Source: Chloroflexota bacterium | GTDB lineage: Bacteria > Chloroflexota > Anaerolineae > UBA2200 | Length of the DNA stretch: 64,000 nt | Direction: 5' to 3' | NCBI GenBank assembly: GCA_014360755.1 | Contig: JACIWX010000001.1 | Location: forward strand, 558,001 to 622,000 | Shown here: positions 60,392 to 64,000 of the stretch, piece by piece | How the letters are laid out: the number at the start of each line of letters is the position of its first letter | Numbering within the stretch: the first letter of the stretch is position 1 | The notes under the pieces: generated by a model | Database searches by the model: none | Told to the model about the DNA's origin: nothing | Seen by the model: the letters and a program-made list of their open reading frames with translations, nothing else | Translations under genes and position numbers: made by a program

Positions 60392-61177
60392 ATGCGCTTC
60401 ATTGGACTGGACTTGGCTTGGTCGCCACGCAATAATTCCGCCGCCGTAGCCCTCGAAGCAGAGAACGACCGCGCACGGTGGGTTGCCTACCAAGAGCAAC
60501 TGGGCGATAACAACGCAGTGCTTACTTTTCTACACGAAACGACTGGCGCTGGCCCCGCCTTGATTGCTGTCGATGCCCCGCTGATTGTGCCCAATCAGGA
60601 AGGGGCACGCCCCGTAGACCGCCAGATCACACGTCTTTTTGGCCGTTATGGTGCTGGTTGCTACCCCGCGTATCGCAATCGTCCCGGCAGTTGCACCCGC
60701 GGTGAGGAAATCGTGGCTGCATTGTCAGAGTGGGGCTTTGTACAGGACCCGTATATACGAAAACAAGCAAACATGTGCAGTGTTTTTGAGGTCTATCCTC
60801 ATCCAGCCATGCTTGCCCTGTTTTCTCTGGAACGCACTATCCGCTACAAAGCTCGCCTCAAGCGCAGTTTGGAAGCACGACGTTGTGAATTGGCTCGACT
60901 ATGCGAATATATAGCCGATCTCCAGCATCATGAACCCGCGATGCTCAGCCCCTTTGAAGTGATGGAGCGTGACTTGAGCGGACTACACGGTAGGGCTCTT
61001 AAGCACTATGAGGATCTGCTCGATGCGGCGGTCTGTGCTTATATCGCTTACTATGCTTGGTATTGGGGTCCGGCTGGCTACCAGGTCTACGGTGATACGG
61101 CCACTGGTTATATTTTGATCCCTATGACAGACTGGATGCGCCATCTCCTGGCGATGAACTTGCAGAGAACCCCATAG
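60392..61177 (+). CDS. DUF429 family protein
   Basis: A 261-residue protein. MRFIGLDLAWSPRNNSAAVA starts an RNase H-like fold with the conserved early Asp, IAVDAPLIVPNQEGARPVDR is the second DUF429 motif and CSVFEVYPHPAMLALF and DLLDAAVCAYIAYYA the last two. The family is predicted to be a nuclease; its substrate is not known. ATG at 60392 follows GGGAG; TTG at 60386 overlaps the upstream stop and is an alternative. It closes the operon before the selenocysteine tRNA. Confidence 0.85.
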   Translation: MRFIGLDLAWSPRNNSAAVALEAENDRARWVAYQEQLGDNNAVLTFLHETTGAGPALIAVDAPLIVPNQEGARPVDRQITRLFGRYGAGCYPAYRNRPGSCTRGEEIVAALSEWGFVQDPYIRKQANMCSVFEVYPHPAMLALFSLERTIRYKARLKRSLEARRCELARLCEYIADLQHHEPAMLSPFEVMERDLSGLHGRALKHYEDLLDAAVCAYIAYYAWYWGPAGYQVYGDTATGYILIPMTDWMRHLLAMNLQRTP

Positions 61178-61266
61178 ACGAGGCTTGCCTCATTCCAACT
61201 CCGTGCGCGCACAATACTACTGTTCTTGACCAAACACGCAAAATGAAGTATTCTATCATTACCTGT

Positions 61267-61363
61267 GGGGGTGGTTGAGTCCCGGTGGGCTCCGCGGTCT
61301 TCAAAACCGTCTGAGGGGTGCTGCAAAAGCGGCCCTGGTGGGTTCGACTCCCATCCACTCCCG
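61267..61363 (+). tRNA. selC: tRNA-Sec (anticodon TCA)
   Basis: A 97-base gene with an 8-bp acceptor stem (GGGGGTGG with CCACTCCC), the anticodon TCA at 61301-61303 in loop CTTCAAA, a long variable arm (CTGAGGGG...GGCCCTGG region) and the T-loop GGTTCGACTCCC. This length and TCA anticodon are unique to selenocysteine tRNA. The organism must therefore make selenoproteins; selA, selB and selD are outside the window. Confidence 0.93.
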
Positions 61364-61508
61364 TGGAATCCCCTTATCCCATCTTCATTCGGCAACTAAA
61401 CATAATAGTTTGCTCTCCGCTATTTTTCAAAATATGCGGGAGGGCTCAAAATAACATAATATCAAAAATCCGATGGGGGCAATATACACCACGAAAGGAA
61501 GCATCACT

Positions 61509-61862
61509 ATGCAATCTAGGTCATCGGTCTATGGAACCTTGAGTGCGGGGTTGCTATTAATTGGCATCGGCGTGATTCTCTTGCTCAAATTGAGCCTATT
61601 TCCTGCTATCCTGGCTGTGTTGGGCATCTCATCTATCGTGGCAGGAGTAGCCACAGGCCGTGGATGGTATGGCGTACAGAGTGGCTTATGGCTCATTGGG
61701 TTGTTTTTCCTCTTTCAATTTGACATCCTCTGGCCAGGCATCCTCATTCTAATCGGTGTCTCCACCTTGATCGGCGCCTTGACCCGCCCCATGTTACGGC
61801 GTCCAGCCTCGCCCAATCCACCAGAAACGAAAAAGGCAGAGGAAAAACCACCGCAGCAATAA
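61509..61862 (+). CDS. Small membrane protein, LiaI/DUF5668-like
   Basis: A 117-residue protein with four short hydrophobic helices (TLSAGLLLIGIGVILLLKLS, FPAILAVLGISSIVAGVA, VQSGLWLIGLFFLFQFDIL, GILILIGVSTLIGAL) and a charged tail rich in Pro and Lys. This pattern fits the LiaI/LiaF-TM-like family of envelope-stress proteins; the role is not proven. ATG at 61509 has AAGGAAG upstream. A strong terminator follows. Confidence 0.7.
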   Translation: MQSRSSVYGTLSAGLLLIGIGVILLLKLSLFPAILAVLGISSIVAGVATGRGWYGVQSGLWLIGLFFLFQFDILWPGILILIGVSTLIGALTRPMLRRPASPNPPETKKAEEKPPQQ

Positions 61863-61875
61863 AATAATAAAATGA

Positions 61876-61906
61876 AAAGGGCCGCCTTAGGAAGGCGGCC
61901 CTTTTT
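61876..61906. terminator. Strong bidirectional terminator
   Basis: AAAGGGCCGCCTT (61876-61888) and its exact complement (61892-61904) with a 3-base loop, followed by further T residues on the plus strand and preceded by A residues (T on the minus strand). It separates two convergent genes. Confidence 0.9.
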
Positions 61907-61927
61907 GGTTTCCAAATGGGATCAAGC

Positions 61928-62287
61928 TCATTCGTTAAGCCTGCGGAACAACTCCTCCATATCGCCATCAAATTCCTGGATAAAGCGATGGAAATCCAGC
62001 ACATCGTCAGCGCTGATGGGCTCCATTTCTCGAAGAGCTACCCCCTCCTCAACCTCCTCCTCAAACAGGGGTTCCAGCTCCTCTGCCTCTTGGCTACGGA
62101 TCGCGGCCATAATCAGCCCACGTAACCCACAGGCACTACAAGTTACAGAAGCTAGCCAAACATCGCCGTGGCGTTCGTGAATTTGCACATCGCTGGGCTT
62201 ATAGCGTCGCCCACAGCCACTGCACTGTGTGTGAGCAACCAGATATTTGATGAGCATAGCCTGGATTGCTCTTTCCTCCTCATCCAT
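61928..62287 (-). CDS. Zinc-knuckle protein, unknown function
   Basis: A 119-residue protein with CSGCGRRYKPSDVQIHERHG and CSACGLRGLIMAAI, two CxxC pairs that form a zinc ribbon, and an acidic C-terminal half (EAEELEPLFEEEVEEGVA). No enzymatic motif is present; a small regulator or adaptor is possible. GGAGG lies seven bases before ATG at 62287. It is 56 bases after rplI on the same strand. Confidence 0.65.
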   Translation of the reverse strand: MDEEERAIQAMLIKYLVAHTQCSGCGRRYKPSDVQIHERHGDVWLASVTCSACGLRGLIMAAIRSQEAEELEPLFEEEVEEGVALREMEPISADDVLDFHRFIQEFDGDMEELFRRLNE

Positions 62288-62343
62288 GGCTCGCCTCCTG
62301 CTTTCGCCCGCCCATGCGCTTGACGATCGCGCCTAAACCAACT

Positions 62344-62814
62344 TCATTTCGTCGTTTGTTCTGTTTCTGACAACGGTTCGAGGACAACGGTAACTTCTGG
62401 CACCAACGAAGCCATCAACCGGACGGGAACCCGATGCTTGCCTAGCAACCGGAGTGGCTCATCCAGTACGATTTTGCGCTTGTCAACCGGACGACCCGTC
62501 TGTTTCTCGATCTCTGCAGCAATATCCGCTGCTGTAACAGAACCATATAAGCGGCCCTTCTCGCTCGCCTTTACCTGAAAGGTCAGCGTAAGTTCTGACA
62601 AGCGCTCGGCAAAAGCCTGGTTATCCGTGCGAATGCGCTCTTCCCGTTGCTGGGCAATGGCTTTTTGTACTTCGGTGCGTCGGATTGCGCCAGGCGTCGC
62701 CAACACTGCTAAGCCACGTGGTATCAAATAATTGCGCCCATAGCCGTCCGCGACCTTCTTGATCTCACCAGCCTTCCCCAGTCTCTTCACATCCTTCAGC
62801 AACAGAACTTCCAT
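62344..62814 (-). CDS. rplI: Ribosomal protein bL9
   Basis: A 156-residue two-domain protein. MEVLLLKDVKRLGKAGEIKK and VADGYGRNYLIPRGLAVLAT are the invariant L9 N-terminal domain that binds 23S rRNA; a long helix leads to the C-terminal domain (GRLYGSVTAADIAAEIEKQT, VLDEPLRLLGKHRVPVRL). An ORF extension to 62937 is rejected because all L9 begin at MxVLLLxDV. GGGGAG precedes ATG at 62814. rpsF, ssb and rpsR are not adjacent. Confidence 0.96.
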   Translation of the reverse strand: MEVLLLKDVKRLGKAGEIKKVADGYGRNYLIPRGLAVLATPGAIRRTEVQKAIAQQREERIRTDNQAFAERLSELTLTFQVKASEKGRLYGSVTAADIAAEIEKQTGRPVDKRKIVLDEPLRLLGKHRVPVRLMASLVPEVTVVLEPLSETEQTTK

Positions 62815-62836
62815 GCTGCTTCTCTCCCCAGATGGA

Positions 62837-63889
62837 TTATGTAAGTTTCGTTCCACAGTTATTGCAGAATTTTGCTCCAGGTGGGTTCTCATGTCCACAA
62901 TTCGGGCAAGCCGTCGTGCCAGAGAGCTTGGCTCCACAATTATTGCAGAACTTCGCGCCTACTGGATTCGCTGTACCACATTGGGGACAAGCGACGGTTT
63001 CTGCTGCCGTGGGAGCAGCCTGTTCCCGCGCTCCCTTCATTGCCTCAGTGATTGCACCCGCCATGGCAGCACCAATGCCCACTCCTGCCCCCAAACCAAC
63101 GCCAGCACCTGCCAAACTTCCTGCTTCGCCTCCTGCGGCCGCAGCATCACCCATGGCACGCGCTGCTTTGAACTGTATATATGCCTGCATGTTGCCTATC
63201 GCACCCATCGCAGCCCGCTCATCAATCGCCTTGGATGTCTCTTCTGTTGGGCTAATCGAACTCACGTACAGCGTCTTGAGCGCAATGCCTGTGTTGGCAA
63301 AATCATCCTGTGCTTTCGCTCTAACACCTGCGCCAATCTCCTCATACAATCTGGGCAGGTCAAACAGGGATGCCTGTACCTCTCCCAACAGATCCACTAA
63401 TTTGGAGACGATAATGCTGCGCAGAAAGTTTGTAATCTGCGTCGTGTCGTACAACCCTTGCCCGCCAACGATTTTGTTCACAAACAACTGGGGATCAGCA
63501 ACCTGCATCGAGTAGGTGCCAAACGCCCTCAGGCGAACCAAGCCCAATTCTTTGTCCCTGAGCGGGATTGGTTCAGGCGTTCCCCACTTCTGATCTAAGA
63601 ACTCTCGCATGTTCACAAAATAGACTTCGGCCTTAAAGGGTGTCTGGCCACTGAAGGGGATGCTCAACAGATTGACCAGCAAGGGGATATTTGCGGTGCT
63701 GATGGTGTGTCGCCCAGGTCCAAAAGTATCCAGTGCTTTGCCATCCCGGAAAAAGACCGCCACTTGATTCTCGCGCACAATTAATTGGGAACCTAAACGA
63801 AAGTCCCCTGACCCCTGCTCAGGAATGCGATGCACGATTTCGCGGCCTGAAGGGTCAACATACTCAATCACATCAAAAATTCGCGCCAT
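62837..63889 (-). CDS. SPFH-domain/zinc-ribbon protein (YdjI-like virion-core-type)
   Basis: A 350-residue protein. Residues 20-220 form an SPFH/band-7-like domain (LGSQLIVRENQVAVFFRDGK, GPGRHTISTANIPLL); a Gly/Ala-rich flexible segment follows (GAGVGLGAGVGIGAAMAGAI), then two zinc ribbons, CPQCGTANPVGAKFCNNCG and CPNCGHENPPGAKFCNNCG. The Bacillus YdjI-type relatives act at damaged membranes with PspA-like proteins. GAGGAG precedes ATG at 63889. The last 110 bases of the window upstream hold no gene. Confidence 0.85.
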   Translation of the reverse strand: MARIFDVIEYVDPSGREIVHRIPEQGSGDFRLGSQLIVRENQVAVFFRDGKALDTFGPGRHTISTANIPLLVNLLSIPFSGQTPFKAEVYFVNMREFLDQKWGTPEPIPLRDKELGLVRLRAFGTYSMQVADPQLFVNKIVGGQGLYDTTQITNFLRSIIVSKLVDLLGEVQASLFDLPRLYEEIGAGVRAKAQDDFANTGIALKTLYVSSISPTEETSKAIDERAAMGAIGNMQAYIQFKAARAMGDAAAAGGEAGSLAGAGVGLGAGVGIGAAMAGAITEAMKGAREQAAPTAAETVACPQCGTANPVGAKFCNNCGAKLSGTTACPNCGHENPPGAKFCNNCGTKLT

Positions 63890-64000
63890 CTTACTCTCCT
63901 CTTTCAGAAATATTCTCAAACTCCTGCTCAATACCTCTAACTACAATGGCCATCACGCCGTGCCCTCTGTTGAAGGGGCTGCTAAAATAACATCCTGGCG

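Overview
The window looks like chromosomal DNA of a Chloroflexota (probably Anaerolineae-like) bacterium. This is an inference from gene content: RNase J, a MoxR/DUF58 cluster, a PspA operon with substrate-binding/VWA proteins, an ATPase fused to an OmpR-type winged helix, and secreted proteins including one that ends in the YLPLVLRN-type tail common in that phylum. No rRNA is present, so taxonomy is not proven. Core genes have moderate GC; the 29-44.5 kb part is clearly GC-richer.

Layout. 1-20.1 kb is mostly plus-strand housekeeping: uracil-DNA glycosylase (cut by the window edge), RNase J, FtsK, a C39-like peptidase, rsmG, recF (minus), recJ, a LapB-like TPR/rubredoxin protein, an MFS exporter, an ATPase-regulator, then a pspA / substrate-binding / VWA / coiled-coil / LivJ-like run and lgt. 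20.1-25.2 kb is a looser region with a small transporter, a YkoP-like protein, an isoaspartyl peptidase, a macro-domain protein, a partly duplicated zinc-ribbon gene and copies of a MITE-like repeat that carry target-site-like direct repeats.

25.5-45.7 kb is the main discovery: a chromosomal integron. A true integron integrase gene (intI, plus strand, with the IntI-specific insert) is divergent from a leftward array. Next to it lie a strong cassette promoter (TTGACA-17-TATCAT) and an attI core (GTTAGAC). Seven attC-like sites separate cassettes whose genes all point away from intI, each starting shortly after an attC and usually ending close to the next one. The first cassette position holds a complete 7-kb type I restriction-modification operon (hsdM-hsdS-RAYT-hsdR). 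Its HsdM carries an in-frame 300-bp GIY-YIG element bounded by 9-bp inverted repeats, and a 39-bp miniature with the same ends sits in hsdS. Next come a secreted beta-helix protein, a multigene secreted-lipoprotein block, two TPR genes, a HEPN/MNT toxin-antitoxin pair, a small zinc protein and an Mrr restriction gene. Several of these genes, mainly far from intI, carry single lesions (frameshift or stop).

45.7-64 kb returns to housekeeping: nadB and a fused nadC-nadA gene, an amidohydrolase, ssb, MoxR-DUF58-DUF4129-membrane protein, rpsT, two perfect parS sites, a methyltransferase, a DHH phosphoesterase, a DUF429 protein, a selenocysteine tRNA, a small membrane protein, a zinc-binding protein, rplI and an SPFH/zinc-ribbon protein. 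recF, rsmG and parS together suggest an origin-proximal location.
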